Origin: Kineosporia babensis
GTDB taxonomy: Bacteria > Actinomycetota > Actinomycetes > Actinomycetales > Kineosporiaceae
Reading direction: 5' to 3'
Assembly (NCBI RefSeq): GCF_021129305.1
Contig: NZ_JAJOMB010000007.1
Location: 248,001 to 312,000 of the forward strand
DNA length: 64,000 bases
Positions 51,265 to 59,761 of the stretch are shown piece by piece. The number at the start of each line of letters is the position of its first letter. Position 1 is the stretch's first letter. The notes beneath the pieces were generated by a model, which made no database searches, had not been told where the DNA came from, and saw nothing but the letters and a program-made list of their open reading frames with translations. The position numbers and the translations under genes were made by a program.

Positions 51265-51804
51265 ATGAGAGCATCAACGAGGGACGAGGAGTTCCTCACC
51301 TTTGTCCGGGAACACCGGACCGAACTGGTGCGAACCGCCGTTCTGCTCACCGCCGGCGACCGCGACCTGGCGGAGGATCTGGTCCAGACCACGCTGACTC
51401 AGCTCTACGTGCGCTGGGACTCGTTCCGTCAGGCGCGGAACCCGGGCGGGTACGCCCGGCGCAGCCTGGTGAACGCGCTGATCGACGAGAAGCGCCGGCC
51501 CTGGCGCCGTGAGCAGGCCACCGACGAACTGCCGGAAGACACGGTCCTGCCGTTCGACCAGATCGACAGCAGCCTGCGCACCGAAGCCCTGTACGCGGCG
51601 CTGGCCGAACTACCGCCCCGGCAGCGTGCGGTGCTGGTGCTGCGCTACTTCCACGACCTGAGCGTGGAGGAGACCGCGGAGACGCTGTCGTGCTCCGGTG
51701 GCACGGTCAAGAGCCAGGCCAAGCGGGCCCTGGACAAGCTGCGGGCCCGGATGACCGAGCAGCTTTCGCCTTCTTACCGTGGAAATGGGGCCTACCATGC
51801 CTGA
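51265..51804 (+). CDS. SigE-family RNA polymerase sigma factor (ECF)
   Basis: 179 residues. Sigma region 2: EFLTFVREHRTELVRTAVLLTAGDRDLAEDLVQTTLTQLYVRWD (landmark), region 4: LAELPPRQRAVLVLRYFHDLSVEETAETLSCSGGTVKSQAKRALDKLR. It is the SigE-family type widespread in actinobacteria. It overlaps the next gene by 8 bases; the partner is probably its membrane-bound control protein. Confidence 0.94.
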   Translation: MRASTRDEEFLTFVREHRTELVRTAVLLTAGDRDLAEDLVQTTLTQLYVRWDSFRQARNPGGYARRSLVNALIDEKRRPWRREQATDELPEDTVLPFDQIDSSLRTEALYAALAELPPRQRAVLVLRYFHDLSVEETAETLSCSGGTVKSQAKRALDKLRARMTEQLSPSYRGNGAYHA

Positions 51805-52477
51805 TCTGCGCGATCTGATGAACGAAGCGGTGGCCGACATCACGACCACCGGCCAGCCCGCTCCCGAGCTCGATCTGGCCCGGGCCCGCAAGGCCGCGCG
51901 GACCCGGCGCAACCGGCTGGCCTTCGTCCCGGCCGGCCTGGCGGCGGCAGCAGCCGGTGTGCTGGCGTTCTCGATGCTCGGCGGATCCTCCGGCGAACCA
52001 GCCGCACCGCAGGCCACGGCCACTTCGACGGCCGCGATCGCCCTGGTCTCGTACACCGGTGACCAGCCGGTGGGCTTCACCATCGATCGGGTTCCGGACG
52101 GCTGGGAGGTCCAGGGGCTGACCGTGACCAGCCTGGTGGTCGCGCCGGTCGGGGCGAAGAACCAGGACGCGAACGAGTTCGAGGGCAAGATCCTGATCAG
52201 CAAGGCCAACGAACTCGAGGTGTCGAGCGATCGTAGTGAGGCCCGCCCGCTGAAGGTCGGCGACGTGGAGGCCACCCGGTTCACCTACGACTCCGAGTGG
52301 AGCGAAGAGGGCGGCTCGCGACCCGGACCCGATGCCTCGGCCGGTCTGCTGGTGCCGGACGGTGACGGTTTCCTGCTGTTCCAGATCCCCTCGGAACTGA
52401 AGTGGGACGACGCCACCATGGTCGCCTTCGCCGAGGGCGTGCACCTGACCGGGGACGCCGTGCCCGCCCAGGGGTGA
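51797..52477 (+). CDS. Membrane protein coupled to sigma factor, probable anti-sigma-like
   Basis: 226 residues from the ATG at 51797. A short charged N-terminus (PDLRDLMNEAVADITTTGQPAPELDLARARKAARTRRNRL) is followed by one transmembrane segment (about residues 42-62) and an outer domain of about 160 residues, rich in Asp/Glu/Gly. The pattern (cytosolic part, single helix, outer sensor) and translational overlap with the sigma gene suggest sequestration control, but no zinc-anti-sigma HxxxCxxC motif is present. Confidence 0.8.
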   Translation: MPDLRDLMNEAVADITTTGQPAPELDLARARKAARTRRNRLAFVPAGLAAAAAGVLAFSMLGGSSGEPAAPQATATSTAAIALVSYTGDQPVGFTIDRVPDGWEVQGLTVTSLVVAPVGAKNQDANEFEGKILISKANELEVSSDRSEARPLKVGDVEATRFTYDSEWSEEGGSRPGPDASAGLLVPDGDGFLLFQIPSELKWDDATMVAFAEGVHLTGDAVPAQG

Positions 52478-52502
52478 CACCGGTGGTGTCGCGGCCGGCT
52501 GC

Positions 52503-53066
52503 TCAGTCGGCCGCGATGCCGCGTTCCAGGGTCCGGATCACCGTGGGCACCACCTCGTGCTTGGCCAGCGTGCCCGCCTCGACCTGCTCGAACGCGGTGT
52601 AGCAGATCCCCCAGAGCACCTGCTGGATCCATTCCGCGCCGACCTCGACGTCGAAGTCACCGGCGGCCTGGCCGCGCCGGATCAGGTCGATCACCGGATC
52701 CTGGTCGGTGGACAGGTGCGGCGCCGCCCTGGGGATGACCTCGGTGAGCATGCACTTGTCGCCCCAGAGGAACATGATCTGGTCGCTGGTGGAGCACAAC
52801 GCGGCCACCACGCGGTGCATCGCCTCCCGGGGAGTGCCCTGGTCGGCGCCGGCCTGCATCATCGCCTCGTCCATCGCCTCCAGCGCCCGCTCGGCCGCCG
52901 CGATCAGCAGCTTCTCGCGGTCGGGGAAGTAGCGGTGCAACGTGGTCCGCCCGACCTGGGCCGCCTGGGCGATCTGCGGAAGTGTCGCCGCCCGGTCCCG
53001 GGCCAGCACACTGGCCGCGGCCTCGAGAATGGCCCGCTCAGTGCGGTTACGGGTAGGGCTGGACAC
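52503..53066 (-). CDS. TetR-family regulator of the ABC exporter
   Basis: 187 residues from a GTG at 53066; the frame is open 19 codons further but family alignment begins here. HTH: RTERAILEAAASVLARDRAATLPQIAQAAQVGRTTLHRYFPDREKLL (landmark). The C-terminal domain has Met/Gln-rich helices for ligand binding. Divergent from the DrrA/B-like genes with a perfect dyad between, so it probably represses them. Confidence 0.92.
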   Translation of the reverse strand: MSSPTRNRTERAILEAAASVLARDRAATLPQIAQAAQVGRTTLHRYFPDREKLLIAAAERALEAMDEAMMQAGADQGTPREAMHRVVAALCSTSDQIMFLWGDKCMLTEVIPRAAPHLSTDQDPVIDLIRRGQAAGDFDVEVGAEWIQQVLWGICYTAFEQVEAGTLAKHEVVPTVIRTLERGIAAD

Positions 53067-53104
53067 CTTCTCACGATAGCAAGCGGAATGCCGACATCCG
53101 AAAA

Positions 53105-53122
53105 TGGAACTTTGCAGTTCCA
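53105..53122. promoter_or_regulatory. TetR operator
   Basis: TGGAACT (53105-53111) and AGTTCCA (53116-53122) are perfect inverted arms over TTGC. A further half site AGTTCCA lies at 53137-53143. The site overlaps the -35 of the ABC operon. Confidence 0.75.
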
Positions 53123-53139
53123 CTTTTGAAGTCTAGAGT
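53112..53139 (+). promoter_or_regulatory. Promoter of the ABC exporter operon, leaderless
   Basis: TTGCAG (-35, 53112-53117), 16 bases, TAGAGT (-10, 53134-53139), then 7 bases to the ATG at 53147. There is no ribosome site, so translation probably starts at the 5' end. Confidence 0.6.
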
Positions 53140-53146
53140 TCCAGTC

Positions 53147-53932
53147 ATGGACGAGCCGCTGATGGTTCAGGCCCGAGGCCTGCGCAAGACGTTCATGGTC
53201 GGCCGGCAACCCGTCGAGGCAGTACGCAACGTCAGCCTCGATGTCCCCGCCGGTGGCCTGCTCGCACTGCTCGGCCCGAACGGGGCCGGGAAGTCCACCA
53301 CCATGCGCATGCTCACCACGCTGCTGCCGCCCACGGCCGGTTCGGTGCACGTCGCCGGGATCGACGCCGTGGCCGAGCCGGCGCTGGCCCGGCGCCAGAT
53401 CGGGTACGTGGGCCAGAAACACGCCGCGGGCGAGAACTACCGGATCCGCGACGAACTGATCACCCAGGCGCGGCTCTTCGGCCTGTCGAAGGCCGTGGCC
53501 CGCGAGCGCGCCGACGAGGCGCTGGAGATGCTGGGCATCGCTTCGCTGGGGAAAAGGGCGCCGGGCACCCTCTCGGGTGGGCAAAGGCGAAGAGTGGATA
53601 TTGCTTTCGGCCTGGTACACCGGCCGCGGGTGCTGTTCCTGGACGAACCGACCACCGGGCTGGATCCGCACAGCCGGGCCGGAGTCTGGGAGCAGATCGA
53701 GCGGCTGCGCCGTGAGCACGACATGACGGTGCTGCTGACCACGCACTACCTGGACGAGGTGGAGCGGGCGGCCGGGCAGATCGTGATTGTGGACGCCGGT
53801 GAGGTGGTTGCGCAGGGATCGGCGGCCGAGCTGCGGGGCCGGGTTCCGGGAGCAGCTTCGCTCGACGATGTGTTCATCGCCCTGACCGGGCGCCGGCTTC
53901 AGGCCACCGGGGAGGCCTACTCCCATGCGTAA
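53147..53932 (+). CDS. DrrA-type ABC transporter ATPase
   Basis: 261 residues from the ATG at 53147. Walker A GPNGAGKSTT, Q-loop VGQKH, signature LSGGQRRRVDIA, Walker B VLFLDEPTTGLD, switch His TTHYLDE. The C-terminus has the PGAASLDDVFIALTGR motif found in drug and lipid exporters of the DrrA group. It overlaps the permease gene by 8 bases. Possible substrates are antibiotics or lipids. Confidence 0.95.
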   Translation: MDEPLMVQARGLRKTFMVGRQPVEAVRNVSLDVPAGGLLALLGPNGAGKSTTMRMLTTLLPPTAGSVHVAGIDAVAEPALARRQIGYVGQKHAAGENYRIRDELITQARLFGLSKAVARERADEALEMLGIASLGKRAPGTLSGGQRRRVDIAFGLVHRPRVLFLDEPTTGLDPHSRAGVWEQIERLRREHDMTVLLTTHYLDEVERAAGQIVIVDAGEVVAQGSAAELRGRVPGAASLDDVFIALTGRRLQATGEAYSHA

Positions 53933-54680
53933 GTTCCTGCGCGATGTCGGCACGGTGTTCGCCCGGGAGATCAGGCCGGAGCTACGTTCGCCGATCGGCC
54001 TGCTGTTCGCCATGATCCAGCCGGTGCTGTTCCTGGTGCTTTTCGGCCCGATGCTCTCCGGCGCCGATCTGACCGAGGCCAGTTCGTCGTGGAGCTGGTT
54101 CGTGCCCGGGATCCTGGTGATGATGTGCCTGTTCGGTCCGCTCGGGGCCGGGCACTCGCTGATGGTGGAGCTGTCCGGCGGCCAGATGGAACGCTTCCTG
54201 GCCACCCCGGTCAACCGGGCCGCGCTGGTGGTCGGCCGCACCGCCAAGGACCTGGTCACGCTGCTGCTTCAGGCCGTGCTGATCATGGCCGTCGCCGTCC
54301 CGCTGGGCCTGGACCTGCATCTGCCCGGCGCCGTGGCCGCGCTCGCCCTGCTGGCCGTGCTCGGGGTCGGGCTGAGCGGGTTCTCCTATCTGCTGGCGAT
54401 CGCGGCTCTGCCCAGCGGCAATCTGTTCTGGATCGTGACCCAGGTCTTCGTCTTCCCGATCATCCTGCTCTCCGGAGTACTGCTGCCGATCGAGGCCGGA
54501 CCGGGCTGGCTGCAGACGATTTCCACGGTCAACCCGGGCCGGTACATCGTCGATGCCGCACGGGTCCTGTTCGGCGGCGAGCTCCTGACCGCTGAGGTGG
54601 CCCAGGGTCTGTTCGCAGCCGCGCTCCTGGCGGCCGGCGGGTTGTGGCTGGCCACCAGGGCCATGCGGCGGGGCGTCTAG
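53925..54680 (+). CDS. ABC-2 type permease (DrrB-like)
   Basis: 251 residues, six hydrophobic segments: LLFAMIQPVLFLVLFGPML, FVPGILVMMCLFGPLGAG, and further ones to the C-terminus. The amphipathic EIRPELRSPIGL before helix 1 and the NPGRYIVDAAR loop are typical for ABC-2 permeases. It forms the membrane half of the exporter with the preceding ATPase and ends at a clear hairpin. Confidence 0.93.
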   Translation: MRKFLRDVGTVFAREIRPELRSPIGLLFAMIQPVLFLVLFGPMLSGADLTEASSSWSWFVPGILVMMCLFGPLGAGHSLMVELSGGQMERFLATPVNRAALVVGRTAKDLVTLLLQAVLIMAVAVPLGLDLHLPGAVAALALLAVLGVGLSGFSYLLAIAALPSGNLFWIVTQVFVFPIILLSGVLLPIEAGPGWLQTISTVNPGRYIVDAARVLFGGELLTAEVAQGLFAAALLAAGGLWLATRAMRRGV

Positions 54681-54686
54681 AACTAG

Positions 54687-54724
54687 TGCTTACGGACGTT
54701 CGTGCCCGACGACGTCCGTAAGCA
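54687..54724. terminator. Bidirectional terminator
   Basis: TGCTTACGGACGT (54687-54699) is perfectly complementary to 54712-54724. It lies between the permease stop and the GNAT stop. Confidence 0.85.
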
Positions 54725-54732
54725 GTAGTTGA

Positions 54733-55269
54733 TCAGTCGTCGCGAAGGCGAGCGAACAGCAACGAGTCTCGCCACCGTCCTCTGATCTTCATGTGGTTAC
54801 GCATCCGGCCCTCAAGAGTGAGCCCGGTCTTGCGCAGCACGTTCGCCGAAGCCTGGTTCTCCGGGTCGCAAGTGGCTTCGATCCGCTGCAGGCCGAGCTC
54901 CTCGAAGCCGAAGGCGACCAGCGCCTGCGCCGCTTCGGTAGCAAAGCCCTGGCCCCACTGATCGCTGCGGTACACGTACCCGAACTCCGCGCGCTGGTGC
55001 AGCCGATTGAGCAGCCGCAGCTCGATCGCCCCGATCAGCAGGCCGTTGTCCGCCCGCACCACCATCTTGTTGAACACCCGGCGATCGTCCGCTGCCTGCG
55101 CCTCGAGCTGCTCCTTGACGAAGTTCCACGAATCAGTGGGAGTGTTCGGCCCCCAGACCATGAACCGGGTCACCGCCGGATCACTGGCATAGACCTGCAC
55201 GGCGTCCACGTCGGCGGCCGTGATGTCGCGCAGGATCAAACGTTCGGTCTTGATCTCGTCCTGGAACAT
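54733..55269 (-). CDS. GNAT acetyltransferase, RimJ/RimL type
   Basis: 178 residues. ERLILRDITAADVDAVQVYASDPAVTRFMVW at the start, then EFGYVYRSDQWGQGFATEA (acetyl-CoA pyrophosphate loop Q-x-x-G-x-A variant) and LQRIEATCDPENQASANVLRKTGLTLEGRMRNH are classic RimJ/RimL features. It probably acetylates a protein N-terminus or a small amine. Cytoplasmic, single gene. Confidence 0.95.
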   Translation of the reverse strand: MFQDEIKTERLILRDITAADVDAVQVYASDPAVTRFMVWGPNTPTDSWNFVKEQLEAQAADDRRVFNKMVVRADNGLLIGAIELRLLNRLHQRAEFGYVYRSDQWGQGFATEAAQALVAFGFEELGLQRIEATCDPENQASANVLRKTGLTLEGRMRNHMKIRGRWRDSLLFARLRDD

Positions 55270-55361
55270 GCCTTCGACGGTAGCGCCGCAGCCGCCTTGA
55301 CCGCTGCCGGTTTTCGCCCGATATGCTCGCCTTCCGGCCGTGGTGAGGGGGGTAGGAACGG

Positions 55362-56273
55362 GTGGCCATCAGCGCCCGGCACCTGGACAAGGCGTTCAGC
55401 GGGGTTCACGCCGTCCGCGACCTGTCCTTCGACGTCCGCCCGGGCATCGTCACCGGATTCCTCGGCCCGAACGGCTCCGGCAAGTCCACCACCATGCGCC
55501 TGATGCTGCACCTGGTCCGGGGCGGCGGGGTGACCACTTTCGGCGGGCAGCGGATCGACCAACTCCGCCGGCCTCTGCGCACGATCGGGGCCGTACTCGA
55601 CCCGGCCGCCCACAATCCGCACCGCAGCGCCCGCGCCCACCTGCGCATCTTCGCCGCCGCAGCCGGAATGCCCGCCTCGAGAGCCGACGAGGTTCTGGAC
55701 CTGGTCGGGCTCACCCACGCCGCATCCCGTTCCAGCGGCGAGTTCTCGCTGGGCATGCAGCAACGCCTGGCTCTGGCCGCCGCGCTGGTCGGCGACCCGG
55801 AGTACCTGATCCTCGACGAGCCCGCCAACGGCCTGGACCCGCAGGGCATCCGCTGGCTGCGCGACTTCCTCACCGCTCGCACCGACGAGGGCCGCACGGT
55901 GCTGCTCTCTTCCCACCAGCTGGCCGAGATAGCCCAGACCGCCGACGAGGTCATCGTGCTCGGACGCGGCGAGATCGTCACCCAAGGCCTGCTCCGCGAC
56001 TTCGTCGACCAGTTCTCCCACCAGCAGGTCCTGGTCCGCTCCCCCGCCGTCGACCGTCTCGCCGGCTGCCTGAAAGCCAACGACATCGGGCCCTTCACCG
56101 CCACGGGCACGGACGGTCTGCTGATCACCGGCGACGTGAACACCGCGCAGATCGGTGACCTGGCCGGGCACTACGGCATCACCCTGCACGAACTGAGCTC
56201 TCACTCGTCCTCCCTGGAAGAAGCCTTCCTCGAGGCCACCGCCGCGACCACCGACTACCAGGGGACTGCGTGA
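55362..56273 (+). CDS. ABC transporter ATPase, second exporter
   Basis: 303 residues, GTG start with a G-run about 10 bases upstream. Walker A GPNGSGKSTT, signature FSLGMQQRLALA (variant of LSGGQ), Walker B YLILDEPANGLD, switch SSHQL. The LDPAAHNPHRSARAHL Q-loop region is characteristic of actinobacterial exporters of the bacitracin/BcrA-like group. It overlaps the permease gene by four bases (GTGA). Confidence 0.95.
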   Translation: MAISARHLDKAFSGVHAVRDLSFDVRPGIVTGFLGPNGSGKSTTMRLMLHLVRGGGVTTFGGQRIDQLRRPLRTIGAVLDPAAHNPHRSARAHLRIFAAAAGMPASRADEVLDLVGLTHAASRSSGEFSLGMQQRLALAAALVGDPEYLILDEPANGLDPQGIRWLRDFLTARTDEGRTVLLSSHQLAEIAQTADEVIVLGRGEIVTQGLLRDFVDQFSHQQVLVRSPAVDRLAGCLKANDIGPFTATGTDGLLITGDVNTAQIGDLAGHYGITLHELSSHSSSLEEAFLEATAATTDYQGTA

Positions 56274-56998
56274 GCTACACACTGCGGATGGAGGCCGAGC
56301 GCATCCGCACCCTCCGGCCGTTCTGGTACCTGGTGTCGGCGGCTCTGCTGATCGGCGTGCTCGCCTCCTCCTTCGTGGCCACCAACCCCGCGCGTGGCCC
56401 GCTCACCGCGGACAAGACCATGGCGGTCCTGACCGGTGGCTCCTCAGCCGCCGTGCTGCCCTTCGTCGGCCTGCCCCTCCTTTTCGCCGGTGCTATCGCC
56501 GTACTCGAAGACACCCGGCACAAGCTCGCCACCGTCGTCCTCGTCGCACAACCTCGACGCAGCACCCTGATGCTCGCGCGCCTCTTGGTCCTGGCCGCCG
56601 TTGCCCTGCCGGTCGGCGTTGCCCAGATGCTGGCGTCGTCCATCAGCGCCGTGGCGTTCGGCCGCACCCCCGACTTCAGCCTGGTCCTCGAAACCGCCGC
56701 ACCGCACCTGGCCGCCTTGATCGTCTTCACCTGGGTCGGTGCTGCCCTGGGGTGGCTCACCGGTTCGGCCGGGGCCACGGTCGGCGTCGTCCTGCTCGAC
56801 ATGCTGCTGCTCGAGCCCCTGGTCAAGATCGCCGGGATCGAGTATTCGGACTGGCTCGAGAACAACGCCGAACGAATGCCTTTCGGCGCCGCCCGGGACT
56901 CGCTCGCGCTGGACCCTTCCGCCATGCTGCATGCAGCCACCTATGCCACGGTGCTCCTGGCCGGCGCCTGGCTGCTGGTCCGTACCCGCGACTACTGA
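56270..56998 (+). CDS. ABC transporter permease, second exporter
   Basis: 242 residues with six hydrophobic helices, starting LRPFWYLVSAALLIGVLASSFVATN. Conserved RMEAERIRTLRPF before helix 1. It is the membrane part of the BcrA-like transporter encoded by the previous gene. No regulator gene is adjacent; the substrate is unknown. Confidence 0.88.
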   Translation: MSYTLRMEAERIRTLRPFWYLVSAALLIGVLASSFVATNPARGPLTADKTMAVLTGGSSAAVLPFVGLPLLFAGAIAVLEDTRHKLATVVLVAQPRRSTLMLARLLVLAAVALPVGVAQMLASSISAVAFGRTPDFSLVLETAAPHLAALIVFTWVGAALGWLTGSAGATVGVVLLDMLLLEPLVKIAGIEYSDWLENNAERMPFGAARDSLALDPSAMLHAATYATVLLAGAWLLVRTRDY

Positions 56999-57011
56999 CC
57001 CGTGCAGTGAG

Positions 57012-57539
57012 CTACGGCCTCCGGCTGGTGCGATGCCGTAGCACCGCGTCGCTGTTGCCGCAGCGGGTCGAGCAGTAGGCCCGGCGGCCGTTGCGGCTGG
57101 TGTCCACGAAGACCGTGCCGCAGCCTGCTCGCAGGCATACGCCCAGACGTTGGCCCTCGGACTCGACGGTGAACATGGCCAGGCCGCCGGCGGTCACTGC
57201 CTTCACCCGGCTGACCACGTCGTTCTCGTCCGGGGTGAAGTGCAGGTGGGGGCGCAGGCCGTCGTGAGTGGTGAGGTGCACGCCAGCCGAGCCTTCTTCG
57301 AGCAGCTCGTTGATCAGGAGGCAGCGCTGTTCCGGGTCGGTGACTTCGAACACGTGGCGTACGCGCTGAGCCCATTCCCGTAGCGCATCGGAGCTGGCGC
57401 GGTTCAGCTCGGGCCAGCGAATGTCGTGCTTGCGCAAGGTGTTTTCGGCCTGTTCGGCGGTCCACGGGGTGGCCAGGGCAAGGTTGACCAGGTCGGCGGC
57501 GAGGAAGGTGCCGGTCATGTTGTCATGGTTGAACTGCAC
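57012..57539 (-). CDS. CGNR zinc-finger protein (ABATE domain)
   Basis: 175 residues from GTG 57539 (or the ATG at 57518). An ABATE-type N-terminal domain (FLAADLVNLALATP) is followed by a C-terminal CGNR zinc finger: GVCLRAGCGTVFVDTSRNGRRAYCSTRCGNSDAVLRHR, with CxxxxC and CSTRCGN cysteines. Members are putative DNA-binding stress regulators. It is divergent from the AEC transporter gene with only 26 bases between, so it may control it. Confidence 0.92.
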   Translation of the reverse strand: MQFNHDNMTGTFLAADLVNLALATPWTAEQAENTLRKHDIRWPELNRASSDALREWAQRVRHVFEVTDPEQRCLLINELLEEGSAGVHLTTHDGLRPHLHFTPDENDVVSRVKAVTAGGLAMFTVESEGQRLGVCLRAGCGTVFVDTSRNGRRAYCSTRCGNSDAVLRHRTSRRP

Positions 57540-57565
57540 TGACCCATTGCAGCACGGTCGGGGGC

Positions 57566-58489
57566 ATGCATCTCGTCGCCACTGGGGTGATCCCGATCGT
57601 CGTGCTGCTCGGCCTGGGTGCCGTGCTGCGCCGGTTCTTTCTGCGTGAGGACGGGTTCTGGCGCGGCCTGGAGTGGGCCAGCTACCAGGTCTTCACCCCA
57701 GCCCTGTTCGTCAGCTCGATCTCCGCCGCAGACCTGACCGCCGTGCCGCCTGGACCTCTGCTGGTCAGTCTGATGGTGCCGGTGCTCGTCGTCGCGCTGT
57801 TCGTGATCGCGTTACGGCGGCCGTTGCGCTTCGAGGGTCCGCAGCTGACTTCGATGGTCCAAGGAAGCATTCGCCTCAACACCTACATCGGCCTGGTGTT
57901 CGCATCGGCGCTGTACGGGGCAGAGGGGGTCGCAACCTTTGCCCTCGCGGCGGCGGTGATGGTTCCCCTGGTGAACGTCATCTCCGTGACCACTCTTTCG
58001 GTCTACGGCGAGAAAGAGCCTGAGCAACGTCGGGTTGGGCTACGGCGCGAGCTGATGGAGAACCCCCTGATCCAAGGCTGCGCGCTCGGGCTGGCGATCA
58101 ACGTCTCGGGCCTGGAACTACCCGCGTTCGCCGCCACCACGATAAGCATGCTCGCCGAGCCCGCCCTGGTCTGCGGCACGCTGGTCGCCGGGGCCGCGAT
58201 CACGTTCCAGCTCCGGGCCCGCGACACCTTCGACATCGGCGCCGCTGCACTGCTCAAGCTGGTGGCCCTGCCCTCGGCGGCTGCGGCCCTGGCCACCACG
58301 CTCGGCGTCTCGGGGGCTACGTTGGCCAGCATCGTCATCATCTGCGCGCTGCCCACAGCCCCTTCGTCCTACGTGCTGGCCGGGAGGATGGGCGGCGACA
58401 CCCGGCTCATGGCCTCGATCACCGGGGTACAAACCATCCTCGCCGTGGTCACGCTTCCTCTGATCATCACCCTTGCCGCTGGGAGGTGA
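57566..58489 (+). CDS. AEC-family transporter
   Basis: 307 residues, about ten hydrophobic helices. Auxin-efflux-carrier family: the N-terminal IPIVVLLGLGAVLRRFF, the helix break NTYIGLVFASALYG, ENPLIQGCALGLAIN and the final LPTAPSSYVLAGRMGG are the usual family landmarks. Substrate is likely an organic acid or metabolite. Divergent from the CGNR protein. Confidence 0.93.
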   Translation: MHLVATGVIPIVVLLGLGAVLRRFFLREDGFWRGLEWASYQVFTPALFVSSISAADLTAVPPGPLLVSLMVPVLVVALFVIALRRPLRFEGPQLTSMVQGSIRLNTYIGLVFASALYGAEGVATFALAAAVMVPLVNVISVTTLSVYGEKEPEQRRVGLRRELMENPLIQGCALGLAINVSGLELPAFAATTISMLAEPALVCGTLVAGAAITFQLRARDTFDIGAAALLKLVALPSAAAALATTLGVSGATLASIVIICALPTAPSSYVLAGRMGGDTRLMASITGVQTILAVVTLPLIITLAAGR

Positions 58490-58546
58490 GAAAAGCAGCG
58501 GCGGCGAGCACCACGTCCATAGTTTGAAAGCAGTAACAATGGACGC

Positions 58547-59317
58547 GTGAATCTCACCCACCTGTTACCGGTCGGCTGTGCTGGCTGGAAGGCCGTTCGC
58601 AGTGGCGAATCCGGTGCTGTGGTTTATCGGGAGAAGAGCGGACGCTGGTACGCGAAGCTGGGGCCGGTCGCTGAATTGGCGGCCGAACGTGATCGGATTA
58701 CCTGGCTTGCTGACACCGGCATTCCGGGGGCCAAAGTTGAGGGCTGGCGGGAAACCATGGATGGTGCTTGCCTTCTCACGTCGGCGGTGAAGGGCGTTCC
58801 CGCGTCCGAGCTCGCACCGGATGAGCTACTGAAGGCCTGGCCTGCCATTGCCGACGTGGTGCGTTCGCTACATCAACGCACCGACTGTCCGTTCGAGCGT
58901 CCGTTGGGAACGGTTTTGGAACAGGCGCGGTCGACGGTCGCGGCCAGGTTGGTGCAGGCCGAGTTCCTGCCCGAGGAATTGCTGGCTACTCCACCTGCGG
59001 AGATCTTGGCTACGTTGGAAGCTCGGCGCCCTTCTGCAGAAACGCCCGTGGTGTGCCATGGGGACCTGTGCCTGCCGAACATCATGGTCGATCCGCGAAA
59101 GGCCCAAGTGACCGGTCTGATTGATGTGGGACGCCTGGGCCTGGCCGATCGGTATGCGGACCTGGCGCTGTTGCTGGCCAATTCGCGCGAAACCTGGACG
59201 GATTCTGACCACGATGCAGAATTCGCAGCGCGCTACGGCATCGAACTCGACGCCACGAAGCTGCAGTTCTATTTGTGGCTGGATCCGCTGACGTGGCCCG
59301 GCTCAGTCGTGGGCTGA
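58547..59317 (+). CDS. Aminoglycoside 3'-phosphotransferase-like kinase
   Basis: 256 residues, GTG start. APH fold: VVYREKSGRWYAKLG (ATP-binding Lys), LLTSAVKGVPASEL, the catalytic loop VCHGDLCLPNIMVDP (Asp and Asn) and GLIDVGRLGLADRYADLALL (metal-binding Asp). The order and sequence follow APH(3')-type kinases of kanamycin/neomycin resistance, but intrinsic actinobacterial homologues may have other substrates. The C-terminus ends LDPLTWPGSVVG and overlaps the opposing gene by 15 bases. GC content is not unusual. Confidence 0.9.
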   Translation: MNLTHLLPVGCAGWKAVRSGESGAVVYREKSGRWYAKLGPVAELAAERDRITWLADTGIPGAKVEGWRETMDGACLLTSAVKGVPASELAPDELLKAWPAIADVVRSLHQRTDCPFERPLGTVLEQARSTVAARLVQAEFLPEELLATPPAEILATLEARRPSAETPVVCHGDLCLPNIMVDPRKAQVTGLIDVGRLGLADRYADLALLLANSRETWTDSDHDAEFAARYGIELDATKLQFYLWLDPLTWPGSVVG

Positions 59318-59689
59318 CTGGAAGCCGAGCTTGATCAGAGTTTCCATGATCTCCATCGCCTCATCGGTGTTCTCGATCGGCATCGACGAAGGGTAGGGCT
59401 TGCAGATCAGGTCCACGCCGACGGTCGACCACCGGCGGGTGAGCACTTCGCCCTGAATCAGCAGGGCCCGGCCGGTCTGGTCGGACATGCTGATGAAAGT
59501 CTCGCCCGAAGGACTGGCGCTCACGCCCATGATCTCAATGTCCTTGCCCATCAACGCGACCAGATCGCCGGGCAACGGGATCTCCGGCAGATCGTGCTCC
59601 AAAGCCTTGAAATAGGCCGGATTGCGGCGGCTGCCGTCGTGGGCGAGGTAGTCCACGATCACCTGAACAGACATTTGACTGTCGGTCAT
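59303..59689 (-). CDS. Hypothetical protein
   Basis: 128 residues. Beta-rich N-terminal half (SVQVIVDYLAHDGSRRNPAYFKALEHDLPEIPLPGDLVALMG) and a helical C-terminus (NTDEAMEIMETLIKLGF). No motif, signal peptide or membrane segment was recognised. Convergent with the APH gene. Codon use is normal, so it is likely real. Confidence 0.7.
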   Translation of the reverse strand: MTDSQMSVQVIVDYLAHDGSRRNPAYFKALEHDLPEIPLPGDLVALMGKDIEIMGVSASPSGETFISMSDQTGRALLIQGEVLTRRWSTVGVDLICKPYPSSMPIENTDEAMEIMETLIKLGFQSAHD

Positions 59690-59761
59690 GCTTTCCAGCG
59701 TAGCGTTATGGCCGCAGATGGCCCGGCGGGCGCTCCCCGCCGGGCCAGTGCACTGCTCCGA

